64,000 bases of DNA from Pegea sp. RAD2-039 (GCA_034620365.1 JAQGEQ010000387.1:1-64000), one strand, 5' to 3'. Counted from the first letter of the stretch, positions 46,396 through 59,818 are shown. The notes: generated from the letters alone by a model not told the origin. Program-made: numbers and translations.

Positions 46396-46599
46396 AATTA
46401 CCTTTATTCAAAAATAAAAATTTTAATTCATCTACTTTTGTAAAATTATTTAGTAAAATGTATTTTAAAACAAGTATTTTTTTAACTGCTATAAATATAA
46501 ACATCATATCTCATATTGTATATAAAGTGTGAGGATAAAACCTTTTTGAAAAACTATTTAGAAAAATGAATACCATGATTTTTTGTATGTAAGCGTTTT

Positions 46600-46740
46600 T
46601 TATTTGTTGCTTATTTCTATAATTCATATATTCGATCATATAAATATTAAGCTATATAATTAAGTTGTAAAAACAGCTATGTTTGCAGTTTTACTAAATA
46701 TTATGAATACTTCAATTAATTGATAATATTATTGTTGTTA
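46600..46740 (+). repeat. Direct copy of 49690-49840 (family E block)
   Basis: AAAAACAGCTATGTTTGCAG, TACTAAATA and CTTCAATTAATTGATAATAT-like strings are collinear in both. Confidence 0.82.
46620..46733 (+). promoter_or_regulatory. Family E unit 1 (family B variant)
   Basis: TATATAAT box (46653), AAACAGCTATGTTTGCAG with core GTTTGCAG at 46681, and CTTCAATTAATTGATAATAT downstream, which corresponds to the downstream block of family B. Confidence 0.55.
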
Positions 46741-47103
46741 TCTAATAACATCTTCTTCGTTGGTATTCTAAATCTTCGTTCAATTCTTAATCTGATTGTC
46801 ATTAAAAATCTAAGAATTTTTAAAAGTTTACTATTTATGTGACAAGAATATTAAATGAATTTCAACAAAAAAAATATTATGCATGAAACAAATTTGTATT
46901 AAATATTTGAAATGATGATTAAAAATTAAAATCAAATTAAGTGGCAAGATTTACCTTTACAAGGAATTTGTAAACATCAAACAATCTCAAGAAAACGCAA
47001 AACCTTATTTCCTCTAATGAAAAATACTTGTTAGGTAAACATTCACAAATAAGTCAAACACTTTGAAGTTTTGAAATAAATATTATTTTGTTTTTATATT
47101 TGA

Positions 47104-47120
47104 TAGCGCACTCTAGCGGA
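47104..47120 (-). promoter_or_regulatory. CTCF-like site
   Basis: The minus strand reads TCCGCTAGAGTGCGCTA; 14 of 15 consensus positions. Confidence 0.5.
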
Positions 47121-48209
47121 AATAAAAGCTTCAAAGATAAAATGAGATTTTAACAACATTTTATTTAGTGTCTTCAGAAAATCTTACTATTGAAATTTAA
47201 CAAGAACATTTTAATAATGCAGAATAGATATGAATTATTTTATAGTATCCTCAAAGTTATTAAAATTTAAAACTTTTAATGTAAACTTTTTAGAAAAATG
47301 TAGAACATCGCTTAACTGTAAACTTTAAAGTCTAACTTTACAAATAAAAGATACTAAAATTATCAACATCTTCATCATAAGCTAAAAAATCCTATTTCTT
47401 GTTTAACATCAAATTAAAAGTAATTTTAAAATTGACCTAATACAAATTTTTAAACACTTTTCTAATTGTTTAGTTCAATCATATCTTTTGAATGAAAAAA
47501 AAAGTATTTTTACAATATCTGTAGACTTTTTAAATTTCATTTAAAATTGATTTCTATTCGTAGTAATGTATAAGTCGAAACTTTTAATAATACTAATAAA
47601 AGTCTAAGCAAATTAGGAAAACAAAATACAAAATATAATTATAATTTTAATAGAATACATTACAAGCTCTCAGCTTTAATTTCAATGTTAAGAAATTGAA
47701 AAATATTTCAAAATTATTTTTCTGCTTAATCACTAAGAGAGACAGTCACCAGTTTATTTTTGCAAATTAACATATAATGCTAAATTTGTATAAATTTTAT
47801 TACAAACAAAAACTAATGTTTGAAAGAGTAATAAATCATTTTTAAATAGTTAAAAATTTGAAAATTTATATTTCAAGGATTTAAAAATATATATTCTAAA
47901 AGGTTTCAAAAAATATTTAATATTTCAATTTTTCTAATAAAAACAAGCAGTTAAATGACTACTTTGTTTTTTTTTTAATTAAAACAAACCTTTACGTTAT
48001 TCATTGGATATTTAAAACAAACAGAGACTACTAACTTATTTAAAAAAGAATATCAAGCAATTTAATATAACTTGAATTATATAAAACATTCAAACTGATA
48101 TTTACTTACATAATGTTTAACTATTATTGCATTATAATGAAAACTATAAATCTCTGAAAATACTTAATTAGATTTTGTTAAAATCTCATTTTATATTTGT
48201 AGTTTCCAT

Positions 48210-48224
48210 TTCCGCTGGAGTAGG
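48210..48224 (+). promoter_or_regulatory. CTCF-like half site
   Basis: TTCCGCTGGAGTAGG keeps the first half only. Confidence 0.3.
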
Positions 48225-48259
48225 TTATCAAATATAAAAACAAAACGATTTTCAACTTT

Positions 48260-48560
48260 TGAAAAGTTTTCAAGGCGTCAAACTGTTGGAACTAATCCCG
48301 AAAAGAAATAAAATGACTAAAATAGAAAAAATTAAAACTGAACTACTTTGTACATAAATTTAAAATGAATTTGAAAAATTGAAAAATATAAAACAGTTAG
48401 TTGTTTAGTCAAAGAAGATATTGTTGAGCTTAGCCATCAATTTGATAACCAAGTGCTTATTGACATCAACAATCAACAACAGTCTACAAATTATATTATA
48501 AAATAAACTCGCTAAAAAAATTTAGAAGTTGTTAGATACAATTCAAAAAACAAGTTCCGT
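48260..48560 (+). repeat. Direct copy of 25190-25470
   Basis: Partner of the above; the palindrome is reduced to GCTTATTGACATCAACAATC. Confidence 0.75.
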
Positions 48561-48769
48561 TTTTTTTGCAAGGATATTGACATATTTATTAATCGTAATT
48601 AGAATGTGAATAAGGAATATCTAGTTTATAACTTATAATTATGAAAATTATACATTTACTACAATAACAAATATCAAACCAACTAATAGTCCTTAAATAA
48701 TTCACTTAAAGATTTGTAAAATTTGTAATAATTTAGTTTATGTTTAATGTTTCGGTTAATAAATATTAC

Positions 48770-49506
48770 TAGGGAGACTAAAAAATTAAAAGATTAGAAA
48801 TTGAAAAGTTGCCAAATAATTTTCTACTGCATTAAAGTATTTACAGCATTGAAAGTAGGTTTTTTGAAATGATTTTTAATTAATTCAATTTTAGCAATGT
48901 AAAAAATAAATAAAATAACGATTTTTTTACCTTAAATTCATTTTCATTTTCAGTTGAAGTTTAATTACAAATACTCTTCTTGCTGAAAGGAAAGTTTTCT
49001 ATTTGTAAAACTTTTGTCACATTATTAGTAATATGTTTAAAAACAAGAAAACGAAATTCTGACATCAATTGTTTTTACCTCAGTATTTTTACAAAATACA
49101 AACTAAAATTACTCTTAAATAAATTTACTTTTAAATAAAATTTCATTGAAAAGTTATTCAACTCCAAAAATAGCTGCCATGAGAACATTAAGCGATAGCA
49201 TTTTTCAAAATTTGTCAGTATTTATAATTTTGTTTTATTCTAGAGTTTGTGTGGTCAAGTTTAAACCAGAAAACTTTTGTTACTTTTAGATAAAAATATT
49301 TGTTTGTAAGTAATCTCATTTTTTTCAAGTTTGAATTGAATCTTTGTATATTAATAACAGATTTGATAGTTCAAAAAAAATTAGTGGCGCTGATAAATGA
49401 AGACTTTTAGAAATTAAGTCAAAAGCCATTTGAATGTTTTGTTTTTAAATTGTGAATACTAACCGATTGGGAAGCTTATATATATTTATAAAGAAAATCT
49501 CTTGTT
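48770..49506 (-). repeat. Inverted copy of 30165-30905
   Basis: Partner of the preceding segment. Similarity stops abruptly after TCTCTTGTTTTGGGACT near 49506, where the other copies continue with a different sequence. Confidence 0.8.
49144..49262 (+). promoter_or_regulatory. Family A unit 16
   Basis: Palindrome-like CATTGAAAAGTTATTCAAC (49144-49162), TTATAATTTTG box, core TCTAGAGTTTGTGTGGTC (GTTTGTGT at 49245). Distance 101 bp. Confidence 0.64.
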
Positions 49507-49715
49507 TTGGGACTTTGGGCTTATCATGCAAATACTATTCTTTTTTTACGACATTACAACTTGATCTAAAACTTGATATATTTAATATTTATTAACTGTA
49601 ATTAAATATTTATACAGATCTATCAAAAATAAAATGGATTTAAAAAAAATCTATTTAGAAATATGAATAGAGCGCTTTTCGGTATATTAGTGTTTTCATA
49701 AGTTAGCTTTTTCCA

Positions 49716-49830
49716 TAATTCATATTTTCGGTTGTAGAAATATAAGGATATATAAATTAGCTATAAAAACAGCTATGTTTGCAGTCTTACTAAATACTAT
49801 GTATGCTTCAATCAATTGATAATATTATTG
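49716..49830 (+). promoter_or_regulatory. Family E unit 2
   Basis: TATATAAATTAGC box (49749), core GCTATGTTTGCAGTC (GTTTGCAG at 49777), CTTCAATCAATTGATAATAT downstream. Confidence 0.55.
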
Positions 49831-49849
49831 AAAATATTATTGTTTTTAT

Positions 49850-52800
49850 GTTATTATTTGATCAATTCTAAATCTGAATATCTATAAAATAACTGTTGTG
49901 TTTTCTTTTCAAAAGCAATATTAAAATTTTTTCTTAGATTTATTAAACTTAATTTTATTTATTAATTTACTACATTATTTCCATATTTTATTACTATTGC
50001 TTAATTACTTTTATTTCAGTAAGTTTAACTTAAAAAAAACATTTGTCACTCTAAAATGAGATAATAGCATAGATAATAGTAATGAAATGTAACACTACAA
50101 TATAAAATTTAAATAAAACTATTCCAAAGTATTTTTGGGTACTGGACACTACTTCTTATTAAAGCAACACTTAAAATTATAATTCAATTTCAATTAATTT
50201 TTCATAAGAAGATTTCAATCAATAAAAACGTTACAACTTTTAATTCAAAAAAAATTTACAATATCAAAGTTAAATGCTAAATAGTAAAGCTGTATTATTT
50301 TTTACAGTAAAATCCAATTCAAATTAAATTAAAATTATGTTTTATATATTAACAAAAATTGTTTGATCAGAGTTTTATCAAAATTAAAATCTTATATTTA
50401 ATTAAGATTGGAACTAACTTAACTTTAAATAAATCATTAATTTTGTTTCGCAAATCTCTACCCGAAAAAAGCAACTATCAAATTTGTTGCTACTATTCAA
50501 AATATAAATTAGTCTATAAATAAAAATTGATTTATAATTATAATTATATAATTATAAATTTTCAAATTTAAATACCTCTTTAATTTGATATTATTTTTGA
50601 AGGAGATAACCAGCAGAAAATGAATTTGCAAAAATTTAGAGAGTTGATTTAAGATGATGAATTTTTAGTTCCATAATCTTTTGATTGGAATGTTTTTAAA
50701 GAAAAATATCTGTTATTTTCACTACATCATTTTTTAAGTGAAATATTATTGTAATTATATCAAAGTTAGTGAATGAGATAAGAATATATTTTTATATCAC
50801 TACAAAGTCGAAAGCATTTATTAGTTTACTCTTGCAATCAAATTAAAAATTAATATTCTAAAAAGGCTAAACAATTGTTATCAATAAAGGAATCTTTTTT
50901 TAACTCTAATTCCTACAAGACTTCTTCAGTTTTGTAGAAATCAATACTAAGGATATGCAGAAACACGAAATAAGAATTTGTATGAAGTTCTTTTCATCTC
51001 TTTAGCTTTGTTTTCCGCTAGAGCGCGCTCAAAGATATAAGAACAAAACAATGATAATTTTAAAGCATTAAACTAATAATTCAAACAATTTAGATTATTG
51101 CTGAAGAAGAAAGTTGAACGAATTTAGACAAAAATATATTTTTGTTTAAAGCACACGCTAAATTTCTACAACATGCATAATTTGATAGTTATAAGCAAAT
51201 GTGATTTTTATTACTTGAGTTGTGAATACAGTTTACCATAAATTTATTTTTGAAAGGTTGATCTAAAAAGATAACAATTATGAACTTTTTTATTTTATAT
51301 GCTACCAAGCATATAAAATATCTTGTCTAGGATAACAAATAAATAATTTCGGTATACACTAAATCAACTATATTAAAGCAAAATTTTATAATTTGTTAAT
51401 AAAATAATTTATTTTTTGAACTCATTTTCTAAAAACACCATAGTTTTATTTTTGGTGATTACTTTCCACAATTGTTTGCAGTTTAGAACGTCAAGTATAT
51501 ATAATTAAAATAAATAAAATTCAATTATTATCGATTTTACATGTTTAAAGTTTGCATGTTGAGAGTTTAAGGCTAAGTATAAAAAATTTGTTCAAAAACT
51601 TTCTTTTATCTTTCTTTTTATTTTTTAAAAGATTCCTGCCAAAGGGGAAATTTACAAAAAATGCCAGTTAAGTATTATAATAAAAAATATTAAGATAAAA
51701 TAAATTCTTTCAAACAACTTTCAAAAGGCGTCAATTTTAGTTACTATTAAGGTGGTACATTTTGAAAAGATTTTTCAAAGTTTACCTTAAGTAATAAATG
51801 TTAAAAACATAAAAAAATGTCAATCGTATTTAAAAAAATTGTTTTTAAACCAACTTTAAGTTTTTAAATAGGACTACTTTTTTTCAGCTATACTTTTGGT
51901 AGAACGTTTATTAATAAATATTAAATTAACTAACCAATATCGAAAATTTATCTCTTTGATCAATTTATTTCTTTGTTTTTTTTCTAAGTATAACTATAAC
52001 AAAAGTTCAGTAATTACATATTCTGTTACATGAATATAAAAATTACAATTTCACTGATATTTCTATTTAATAGTTTATTAGTTTTCAATTTTTTTTTGGT
52101 TTTAAACAACGTGGAGATTATACAACTTATTAACTATTTCCAGAAAAAAAGATGAAGTTGAAGTTTTTATTCATTTTACACTAGAATATAAAAAACAATA
52201 CAATCCATGAAAGAAAACTACGAAGAAGAATATTTTTTGTTTTCATTTGAAACTCACTACAAGAAAATTATGCATCTGGGTGTTTATCTCCTTAGATTAG
52301 TAAATGATTTTAATAAAAATAAGCAATTTGTTGAGTAAAACATATGAGTATGTGATGTAATTTAGAATTTTTCATTACATTAAAAAAATAGTAATGTTAA
52401 CTTGTTGGTGTTGTTAAACAATGTTTGGATAAAAATACAAAACATAGATAATATATTACTATTATATTATTTGTTATATTTTTATTTTATAATTTGATAA
52501 TCTATATTTAACGATAGGTTTCCTTGTCAATCAAAAGCACACTTTCATCAAGGTTCGAAAGTTTTCATCAAAATATAAAAAGTAACTTTTTAAATTTCAA
52601 TTATTTTTTAAAACATTAGTTGCTAATTATTGATGAATATAAAAAGAATTTTATTATTCGCTTCAAGTTTAAAATTAAATTTAAAAAATAATTGTCAATT
52701 AATTCTTAATAAAAAATTTGAAGTTTAAAGCCTTGATATAATTTCTTCATCATCAGCAAAACATTCATATATTTATCATCCGCCAAACTACCTAATTTTC

Positions 52801-53185
52801 AATCAATTTATATCAAATTATTTTCTAATAAAAGAATATTTTTTAAATCTCTAAAAAGCTTTTAACTGCACTAAACTAGTTAGAGGACTAAAATATAATT
52901 ATCCAACTAATATTAAATGGTTTCGATTAAAAAATATCAAAAAAATTTATAAAATACGAATTTTGTTGCTTAGTTTCTTATAAACTGAATTAAAAGTAAA
53001 AATGATTTTGAAAGAAAAGTGTTTATTTGTAAACATTCTGTCATATTATCAGAAACATATTTACAATAATTAAATGAACTTTTGACGAATTAAAAAATTT
53101 TATTTTATTATATTTACTTCACTATTTGTATCTCATCATTTGCATATATAGGAAATTCAAGCAATTCTTGTTATTTAAAAATTGA
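49850..53185. other. No gene seen, apart from the CTCF-like site at 51013
   Basis: A long interval without recognised units. No ORF, RNA gene or mobile element could be supported. Confidence 0.5.
51013..51030 (+). promoter_or_regulatory. CTCF-like site
   Basis: TTCCGCTAGAGCGCGCTC, related to 47104; stands in otherwise featureless DNA. Confidence 0.45.
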
Positions 53186-53190
53186 AATTT

Positions 53191-53368
53191 GTTGAAAATT
53201 CATTCAACTTCAAATTTGTTATTCAACAGATGGAACCAGCTTTCAAAATCGAATTTCGTTGTTCAAAGTTTCATAGTTTATAATTTTGTTGCAGTTTAGC
53301 GTTTGTGGGACCAAATTTAAATAAATCAATTTATGTATTTTTAATAACAAATCTTTTGTTGAAAATTT
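53191..53368 (+). promoter_or_regulatory. Family A unit 17
   Basis: Palindrome GTTGAAAATTCATTCAAC (53191-53208), TTATAATTTTGTTGC, core TTAGCGTTTGTGGGACC (GTTTGTGG at 53301), CTTTTGTTGAAAATTT at +52. Distance 110 bp. Confidence 0.64.
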
Positions 53369-54023
53369 ATGTCAGTAGTCATCATTTGGAATGTTTAAGT
53401 CTTATTTTATTCAATCTTCTTTTAGTTTTTTTTTGGTTAGTACTTTGTAATTCTCTATTTATTCCAGGAAATTTATTTTTTTGAGCAAATGAAAAAGAAC
53501 CACTAAGTAATTAAACTACGATTATTACCTTGATTTCATTCAACCATCAGAAATAAAGTACTTTGCAGATTTATTTGATTTAATATTAATTAGATTAAAT
53601 TTTTATGTGTGGAATTTTAAAAGTAAATCGTTTGAATTTAAGTAATGTTTTAAATTTTCATAGAAAAAAGACAAAATAGTAGATAAGTAGTTTATACATT
53701 TTGAAAATATTTTAAAACATAAACAATTATGCATTCTTAACTAAAATGAACTTTATAAGAAGCACAAGTCAAAATACTTTGAATTTCCAATCAAATTAAA
53801 CAAAAAGTATTGAGTCTCTTTGTTTCTTAAAAATCATTAATAATTATGAAAAACTGCTATATGCTCCAAAATTATTTTATTAAATTACTGAAAACTTTAA
53901 TCAACATTTAAGAGAAAATTTAAATTTAATTTTGAATTTGTAGAAGAAATTTGTAAACATCAAGCAATCTCGCCAAAACGAAGAAACTTGTTATTTTTAC
54001 TATAATATAAACCTTTTTTAATT

Positions 54024-54190
54024 AGATGCAAAGGTGCATCTTCTAAAATTTATAGTTTATGTACTTATCAGATCTTACGGATCCTGTTTATTCGAAATCT
54101 ATACGGTTATATATTAACTATATACAATCTTACGTTTGTGGTATCGTTAAATTTTTCATGCGCCTTAATCGACTAATAAGGTTATTGAAA
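54024..54190 (+). promoter_or_regulatory. Family B unit 7
   Basis: AGATGCAAAGGTGCATCTTC (54024-54043), ACGGTTATATATT, core CAATCTTACGTTTGTGGTAT (GTTTGTGG at 54134). Distance 110 bp. Box and core are kept although the DNA between palindrome and box has diverged. Confidence 0.68.
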
Positions 54191-54491
54191 ATATTATTGT
54201 TATAATAATATTATCGGTTCAACTGTATATCAAGTAACAGTAAAATAATTACTTTGGTTTTCTTAGTTCTGAAAATAAATTTAAAAAATTACATCTGATT
54301 ACTTAATAAAATAATAATGTTGATTATACTGAATCATGGTTATAAAGCAATAGGTTTATAGTCAACACAATATCAACATTGATGGTTAAAAGTAAATATG
54401 CTAATAAGCAATAAAAGTAATAAATATTATGTTTTATTTATTTTTTGTTGACATAGAGCTCAATATAAAAACTAGGAAAGTTATTTCGTTA

Positions 54492-54577
54492 GAACTTGAT
54501 CTTTTATGCTCTAGACAATAACAAATCGTGAGAAAATAATTGAAGGGTTAACTTTAGAGGTGAAATAATTTCCAACG
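54492..54577 (-). promoter_or_regulatory. Decayed family A unit 18
   Basis: CTAGAGCATAAAAGATCAAG in place of the core, with an upstream CGTTGGAAATTATTTCAC only 68 bp away. Probably a dead or shortened copy. Confidence 0.35.
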
Positions 54578-54669
54578 AAAATTCAATTAGCAACCTGAGT
54601 TTCAGTTCTCTACAGATAGAAACATAAAAGTAATTTAAATTGAAATTTCATTATATTGGTGTAATGAGT

Positions 54670-54960
54670 AGAAAAATTACTTTTTAAAACTATTGTAAAT
54701 AAACTGTTTATAAATGTTTACAAATATATTGAGTTTTCTTATATTATTTGTAAAACATAAACAAAATAAAATGAACCAAAATAAGTTGTTTGAAAAAACA
54801 GAAGTTTAAAATTCGAGCTAAAAATTAAAAGAACTGTAAAAATTTTATATTTCTTACTATTATAAATAATTGTTTAATAAATAGATACAAGAGGGCATCT
54901 TGCAAAGTACTTAGTGATAATAGGTTTTTATACAATTCTATTAATAGGAGAAATATACTT
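54670..54960 (+). repeat. Third, shorter copy of the 8090-8370 block
   Basis: Matches 8090-8370 and 55650-55910 (AAACTGTTTATAAATGTTTA, AAAACAGAAGTTTAAAATTC) and ends after the decayed palindrome ATACAAGAGGGCATCTTGC. Confidence 0.8.
54882..54906 (+). promoter_or_regulatory. Decayed family B palindrome
   Basis: AGATACAAGAGGGCATCTTG, two arm mismatches; no core downstream. Confidence 0.35.
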
Positions 54961-55861
54961 ATTATAAATATACATTAAAGCTTACTGCAAATTCAAACTT
55001 TTAAAAATAATTATAAAAATCTAATAAAAGTGAAGAAAACAAAAAATAAATTTCATTAATAGTTTAATAGAATACATTACAAGTTGTAAGCGTTTACTTC
55101 AATCTTGGGAAAATAAATAAAAATTAAAAACTTTTTCTTGCGTAATCATTTAGCAAGAAAATAATTTATTTAATATTTGCAAATTATTTCATAATATTGA
55201 AATCGTATAAATATTATCAAACAAGAGAAAAATGTTGTTTTAAAAAAATAAAATAACTTTTTAAAAATTGAAAACATTTTAAAGAGTGCTTAAAAAGATT
55301 TCAAAAATATTCAAAAAGTTTTTTGAAAATCTCAAGTTTTTTTTTTTTTTGTAAAAAACAACAATTTGGTTTAATAGTTGTATAAACGCATCTTTAGAAT
55401 TGTGAATCTGTAATTGGTGAAATATGTACTAGATCATGTTTATATATGGCTTGTATATATTAATTTACAAACAATTAATTTAAATACTTTGTGGCAAAGT
55501 CTTTTTCTGCTCTGTTATATAAACAAGTTTCTTCAAAATATTTGTGCTTTACTAAAAGATTCAACATTTTAGTGGTTGTATCAAACAAATCGTTTATTGA
55601 AGATTTTAAAACCATTTAAAATTTTTAAAATATATGAAAACGTTATTACAAAAAAGTTACTTTTTTAGACTAATGTAAATAAACTGTTTATAAATGTTTA
55701 TAAATATTTTGACTTTTCTTATATTATTTGTAAAAAGTAAACAAAATAAAATGAACTAAAAAAATTGTTTGAAAAAACAGAAGTTTAAAATTCAAGCTAA
55801 TAATTAAAATAACTGTAGAAATTTTAGATTTCCTAGTATTATAAGTAATTGTTTAATAAAT

Positions 55862-55881
55862 AGATGTAAGAGTGCATCTTG
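55862..55881 (+). promoter_or_regulatory. Family B palindrome without core
   Basis: AGATGTAAGAGTGCATCTTG, identical to the copy at 8301 within this 20-mer. Confidence 0.4.
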
Positions 55882-56040
55882 CAAAATACTTAGTGATAAT
55901 AGTTTTTTAAACAATTCAATTAATAAATGAAATCTATTAATTTATTTATGCTTGCATATATAAAATGTCTAAATATATATATATAATTTCAGTAAAAAAT
56001 TGAAATTCAAGTTATTCAAATTATTTACTTATTGAATTTT

Positions 56041-56163
56041 CGTTTAAAAGTATTTGGACTCCAAGTTAAATTTTAAGTAGCCACTGATTATTATTAAAAT
56101 AAACAAAGTGAGTTTTTGATTATTTATTACTTTGTCGCAATCTAGAGTTCAGTTGGTATCAAT
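56041..56163 (+). promoter_or_regulatory. Family A unit 19, variant core
   Basis: CAATCTAGAGTTCAGTTGG core (56147) with CGTTTAAAAGTATTTGG 106 bp upstream. Direct partner of unit 4. Confidence 0.55.
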
Positions 56164-56660
56164 TTCAGACGAATTCTTTCTTAAGTTTGTTATAAGATTT
56201 TCAAAAACGTTTGACAATTATTTAATTTCTTTATTCTTTCATAAAATTACGGCATTCATACATAAAAACATTAATTTTTACTTTTGCTTTTATCGTTTGC
56301 CTTCGCTAGCAAAAAGAATATCTTGGCTTAGAAAAAATATCTAGAACATTAATAGTCTCTGGAAAAATTACTTTTATGGTTTGTATGATTTGCAAATTAT
56401 TTTGAAGATCAAATAAAAATCATTTCTGAGTTTTATAGTAATCTCATTTTTAAAAATAAAAAGTCACATAGCTTTTGATTTAATTTTTTATGGTCAGTAC
56501 GATTGATCATTTTTAATTTTAGTCATCGAAGTAGAATAAATTTAAATTTGAATTAAATAAAACTTGATAAGAAAAATTAAGCTAATTTGGTTTGTATAAT
56601 AGTAAACTTATAATAAATTTTCTTATCAACTTTAAAATCAAATTTTCTATTTGAACAATA

Positions 56661-56899
56661 TTTGTCAACAAAATGCTTATCGATAAAATTATAACATTAG
56701 TTTCATTTGAACTTAATCCTATACACTTCAGATGGCAACAACGTTTATAAGAAATGAAAAGTAAAATAAAACTCAATCTTTCGTAAAGGATTGCAAAGTT
56801 TTCAAATTTGGAGTTAAAGTACTTTACAACGAAACTTTAAATAGTAAATAAGTTTAATAACTTGAGTTATTATTCATCACAAAATATGTTTGTAAACAT
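56661..56899 (-). promoter_or_regulatory. Family A unit 20, with forkhead-like palindrome
   Basis: ATGTTTACAAACAT (56886-56899) 173 bp upstream, CGTTGTAAAGTACTTTAAC (56813-56831), TTATAAACGTTGTTGCC, core variant GTGTATAGGATTAAG, TTTGTTGACAAA (56661-56672) at +54. Confidence 0.66.
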
Positions 56900-57164
56900 G
56901 TTATTGGTAATATGACAGATTATTTACTAATTGATAACCTTTCTTTCAGCAAAATTAGTAATTTGATTTTTTTTTATCATTTGATCGAAATCATTAAATA
57001 ACAGTTCGGCAATTCTGTTTTCTCTCATGAGATGAAATATCAAACAAAATTGGTTTGCTTTTACAGTCTTAAAAATTCATATTTTATACAGTTTAGAATA
57101 TATTGAATTTTTATTCTTTGATTAATTACAAAAATGCAAAATTATAATTTTTTGTTTAGACTGC

Positions 57165-57181
57165 TTGCGCCATCTAGCGGA
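57165..57181 (-). promoter_or_regulatory. CTCF-like site
   Basis: The minus strand reads TCCGCTAGATGGCGCAA, 14 of 15 consensus positions. Inverted partner of 44357, where GGCGC has become GGCAC. Confidence 0.55.
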
Positions 57182-58348
57182 TAGATTAAGTTTGCTACAA
57201 TAATAAATATCTAAAACTTAAATAATCACTTTAATCAATTGCTTTAAACTATCTTGAGGATTAAAATTAGACCTGTTTTTTAGTAAATAGTCTTCAAAAT
57301 GTAAGTTAAGCACCAGAAGGTTTCATAGTCTGAAATTAAAAAGAAGTATTTGAGTGAAAATTTTACACAGAAGTTGTTTACAGTAGATGTAAAAGATATT
57401 TCGCTAGGCGAAAAATTAGGATAAATCTAATATAAAAAACTTACTTTTAAGACTGGTGTAAATTTAATTACGTAATTTTTCATTTTAACTTTTTTTATAA
57501 TTTATAAATTCTATATAAAAACATATATTTAAAAAATTAGTCATTTGTGTCAAATGCATAATAGTATAATAGTAAAGTCTCATAAAAGATTATCTAAGTT
57601 TGTATTTAGATATTACCAGATACAAAAAAATACAAATTTTGCTGTTTAATGTTAAAAAATCGAAATAACTATTCTTCATGGTTTTCTTTTTTTTTCATTT
57701 CTAAAAGTTAAGTAAAAATAATAATTTTGCTAAAAATCTATACGTATCTTCTCAGCAATTAACCGTTTAGAATAAACTTTGAAAAAATTTAATCAAAATT
57801 GTTTATTGTTGATTTAGATGTATATTGAAATAAATATTTTTCTATAAATTTTAGTTTTTATATCTTATATTTGATTCAAAAAATTTTGGTTAAAAATATT
57901 ATTCGATATCAGTGGTTACGGAATTTGATCATTTTAAAATCTTTTTCTAGTTACTATTTAAAAAATGATAAGAGAGTCATAATCAGATAAATTTTTTTGT
58001 TGTTGCAAATACTTCATATTACATTAAGTTTAACTTTTTGCAAATTATATTTTTAACATAAGAAATTTAGAATTTTTGCAATCAAGAAACGAACAAATAT
58101 TTTTGATTTTTTATCTGATGAATGAATAATTGTAACTTTCTTGAAATTAGTCAGCTGCGTTTAGCTTTCCAGAGGACTAAAAATAGAATTGTCGAAATGA
58201 TATTTAATGATTTAATGATATAAAAAATATGGATATTTGTTAATGTTTTTTGTTTTCTTATTCTGAACTCTAAATAGAAATACAAAAATTTAATTTCTAG
58301 GAAACTTAAAATATTTAAATATAATCAAGATTTTCTACTTTTGATTTC

Positions 58349-58442
58349 TCATAAGTTTAGTGCAATCTAGTGTTTGTAGGATTAAATTTAAAAGATTTAT
58401 TTTTTTGTTATTTTAAGTATAAACCTTTTGTTGAAAAATAAT
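58349..58442 (+). promoter_or_regulatory. Family A unit 21, no upstream palindrome seen
   Basis: CATAAGTTTAGTGCAATC box region, core CTAGTGTTTGTAGGATTAAA (58372) and CTTTTGTTGAAAAATAATT at +54. The usual upstream palindrome is not recognisable. Confidence 0.5.
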
Positions 58443-58612
58443 TCACTTCTTATCAAGTTTCAAAAAAAGTTTCAATTTTTAAACATTCTGTAACAATATT
58501 AACAATATGTTTATAACATCGAAATAAATTTTTGACCTAAATTAATTTTATCTTATCTTTTGTATAAACCTGAAGCTCAAGTTACTGAACTTATTTACTA
58601 ATTGATTATTCT

Positions 58613-58785
58613 CGTTGAAAAGTATTTCAACTCAAAAATGGTATATACAACAACAGTTGAGTACACTTTATAGTTTTTTTTTAATATCCTTATTTATCTC
58701 TTTATCGTAATCTAGAGTTTGTGGCATCAGTTTAAAACAAAAAATTATTCTAGTTTTAATTATAACTTATTGCTGACAAAAACAA
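58613..58785 (+). promoter_or_regulatory. Family A unit 22
   Basis: Consensus palindrome CGTTGAAAAGTATTTCAAC (58613-58631), core AATCTAGAGTTTGTGGCATC (GTTTGTGG at 58717), TATTGCTGACAAA at +52. Distance 104 bp. Same strand as unit 21, 345 bp downstream. Confidence 0.68.
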
Positions 58786-59818
58786 ATTTAAAGTAAAACA
58801 TTAAAAGTCATAAGAAACTTATCTTTTATTTGTATAGTTAGACTTTATAATATACAGTTAAGCGATGTTCTACATTTTTCTAAAAAAATTACAATAAAAA
58901 TTTTAACTTTTAGATAACTTTGTAGGATATTATAAAATAATTCAAATCTGTTCTGCATTAATTTATTCTTCAAATTTTAATTTGTCATTTTGTAAATAAA
59001 ACACTAATTAAATATAATAATCAGCTAAGCACTAGTAAAGTTTAATGTAAAAGTTTACATCTTGATTAACTCAACGAATTTGGTTGAATAAATATTTTTT
59101 ATATATTTTTTATGAATATTTTTTTATATTTGAATGGAACAAAATTGAAAGTATATAAACATTCTAAAAATAAATAAAGCCTTGTAAGAACTTTGTTTCA
59201 AAATGGTTTTAGCCTCATAATTTATTTACAATATCAAATATTAACAATTTTTCACTTCAAGTTTTCTCTGTCATACTTTTCCAAAATTTAAAACGAAATT
59301 TTTTACTTTAGATATAAAACTACTAATATATTATCAAATCGTTCTTTTCCTAATTTTCAGATTATATAAATATACAATTTGAGTTTTTATGTGAGGTAAT
59401 AAAAATGGAAATTACATTGTGTAAGTTTGAAGACTTAAAGAAAAAGTTATAAAAGTGATGAAAAACTAAAAATAAACTTTTAAATAATTGTTATATTATG
59501 TTAGAATAATTTTATTTGCAAAATAATACTAAGGTTCCTTAGAAAAGATTCTGAATCTTCTTGCATTTAAATATTTTAATTGAGAAAATACTTTATAACT
59601 GACGTCATAATTGTTTGTACAAATTCATAACATCAAATATTTTAAAGGAAAGTTGGTAGTTTAAAAATGAATGTTATTATTAGAAATTTTATTTTCATAC
59701 TTTTTACGAATTTAAATTTTTATTACTTTAAAAAATTGTTGATTTAATTTATATTTTAGTAAACAAATTTACAAAAGTAATAAATTAAAATTTCAACTTT
59801 TGAAAGAAGATATTTTGG

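Larger units (their letters stand above)
45900..47330 (+). repeat. Segment inverted at 58850-60240
   Basis: Reverse complement of 58850-60240: GTGCATGTTTTGTGC region, CTCF-like site (46058/60058), GTCATCGACATTTAGTCGAT palindrome (46375/59820) and the AAAAATGTAGAACATCGCTTA end (47297/58865). The order of this pair relative to 43545/57990 is not that of a simple inversion, so the locus was rearranged more than once. Confidence 0.82.
55460..56240 (+). repeat. Direct copy of 7905-8640
   Basis: Partner of the above. Part of it (55650-55900) is repeated again directly upstream at 54670-54960, making a local tandem pair. Confidence 0.88.
56380..57990 (-). repeat. Inverted copy of 43545-45180
   Basis: Partner of the above; diverged but collinear through the whole length. 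Confidence 0.85.
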